From Gerris lacustris (Eukaryota > Arthropoda > Insecta > Hemiptera > Gerridae), in contig OX578286.1 of the NCBI GenBank assembly GCA_951217055.1, positions 38,534,345 through 38,598,344 on the forward strand: 64,000 bases of DNA, in the 5' to 3' direction. This document shows, piece after piece, positions 62,832-64,000 of this stretch. Position numbers and translations under genes: made by a program. The notes beneath the pieces were generated by a model. That model worked only from the letters and a program-made list of their open reading frames with translations, had not been told where the DNA came from and searched no databases. Positions within the stretch are counted from its first letter, which is position 1. Each line of letters starts with the position of its first letter.

Positions 62832-62965
62832 ACTTTCTCATATGCTTAGTAGATATAAAGAAAATGTATTGTGATGGCACGAAAATAGATTTACGCGTTA
62901 AGGGTCCCCCTTACCGACCCCCACCTAAACATTACAAGTGATGGTACGATGCAATGAAATTGGAT
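62832..62965 (+). mobile_element. Family C fragment
   Basis: 'actttctcatatgcttagta' and 'gtattgtgatggcacgaaaa' match the 5' part of 55968-56500; the rest is missing. Confidence 0.55.
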
Positions 62966-63034
62966 TACGCGACGCGTGCGCAGTGCTTAACAATATATAT
63001 ATTCGGAACCAATTGCACGATAATCTTTTAAGGT

Positions 63035-63619
63035 ACTTCTTTAGATTGTTATTCCTCTCCCTTTTTTACTACGTTTTTATTAGCTTGCTTTCTTGTTTGT
63101 TTGTTTGTTTGTCCAGTACAAATCTTGCAATCGATTTTTAACTAACTTCCCGCGTAGCTAGACATTTGAAAGTTTTAGAATAGCTCAGAACACAATGACA
63201 ATGCATTATTTTAATACTTTTAGCCATCTTTCAGCAGAATTTAATCCTTTTTCAGTAAATTTTGCTGTATAGAAAGTTAGTTAAAAAAAAACCGCAAGTT
63301 ATTTTATTTGTTTTGACATATCCCATACTTACAATCTTCATTTTGATGGGTTTCAAATGTATGATTTATGACAGAAAATGTAAAAACGTAGTATATAAAA
63401 AGTTATTTTTATCTTGTAATTATTTAGAGTATAAATGACTTATACAAATAACTATTAAGATAAAGGGATGTTTCGTCCAATGTACATTTGGACAAAGGAA
63501 TATCACACTTCTGTTTTAACACGGGGAGTACAAGTCTAAATAAGAATATTCCGTACACCTTCTTTAGATTGTTACTCCGCTCTGTTTTTTTTATAAGGGG
63601 AGTAACAATCTAAAGAAGT
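63035..63619. mobile_element. MITE with CTTCTTTAGATTG termini (long copy with insertion)
   Basis: It begins 'acttctttagattgttattc' and ends 'ggagtaacaatctaaagaag'. The core 'ttggacaaaggaatatcaca' is present at about 63487, but the left portion (63058-63410) is unrelated to other copies, including (TTTG)n at about 63090-63112, so an insertion or a hybrid is likely. Confidence 0.68.
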
Positions 63620-64000
63620 GCCCTTTTTAAAAGAAACGTGATATAAAGGGTTTTCAAATCAATAATTTTTATTAAAGATTGTGGCATATATTTATATTTG
63701 AAACTAAGTTCTTCCACCAACAAAACTATCACTAATTCTTTGAAATGATTGAATTAAATAATTGTGTTTGGTATGATAACTTCTGTTATTGTATTGATAT
63801 CTGCCAAAAAGGGATTAACTAAAACTGAATTCCCTAATGGGGATTATAAAGGCAGAGTAAAACAGGAAAGAGGGATTAAGCCCTAACTGATCTCTTGAAG
63901 GTTGGAAGTTAATACTTGGTTAAGAGCTTTTAAGCACAAATTAGTGGGAGATACTCGTATTTCCAGTGCAGCCCAGGGATACGATGAGAATTCATTAATT
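63620..64000. other. Unassigned sequence at the window end
   Basis: No coding or repeat signal was recognised. Confidence 0.4.

Overview
This window looks like non-coding, transposon-rich DNA from an arthropod nuclear genome, most likely an insect. It is very AT-rich, with many (TA)n tracts, no bacterial gene organisation and no dense open reading frames. Three exons on the minus strand, flanked by consensus AG/GT splice sites, encode consecutive parts of the membrane domain of a plasma-membrane Na+/H+ exchanger (SLC9A family, closest in motif content to insect Nhe2 and vertebrate NHE3/NHE5). In transcription order they are 39900-39637, 22612-22416 and 7516-7260. Their phases match exactly (1/1, 1/0, 0/2), so they read as one continuous protein across introns of about 17.0 kb and 14.9 kb. 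The 5' exons should lie beyond base 64000 and the 3' exons before base 1; I found no further exon here.

Everything else is intronic or flanking sequence built from mobile elements and tandem repeats. From left to right: 1-7.2 kb holds several repeat families, including a MITE whose interior has become a 170-bp tandem array (2813-4611) and has been split by a Helentron-like element. 7.5-8.6 kb holds tRNA-like SINE modules and a 156-bp tandem repeat. 8.6-13.1 kb is a chain of elements separated by (TA)n tracts. 13155-19133 is a Ty3/gypsy-type LTR retrotransposon on the minus strand with identical 397-bp LTRs but a badly broken gag-pol. 19.1-22.3 kb holds small inverted-repeat elements and a composite tRNA/5S-like SINE. 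23.5-28.3 kb holds a 13-bp array and a 3.4-kb array of 34/35-bp monomers. 30.4-35.7 kb holds nested foldback elements and MITEs. 36.8-38.5 kb holds tRNA-like SINE copies and a long palindrome.

Beyond the 39.6-kb exon, 40.0-41.2 kb holds a deleted mariner element abutting a SINE. Next come another Helentron-like copy (42.3-43.0 kb), a 126-bp tandem repeat (43.8-44.6 kb) and a 0.4-kb (TA)n block (45.7-46.1 kb). A 5.7-kb array of 30-bp units at 48.72-54.43 kb is open on both strands purely because its period is divisible by three. The end of the window holds a 39-bp array, a GCCGGCT-ended element (56.7-57.8 kb), further MITEs and repeat families.

The only host gene I can support is the exchanger. 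The more unusual material is in the repeats: several short families share one architecture (5' hairpin, GTCTGT-rich block, 'aaatttgg' block, 3' stem-loop), arrays carry internal variants that record their duplications, and nesting gives relative ages. No standard tRNA or rRNA gene, CRISPR array, or complete protein-coding gene is present.
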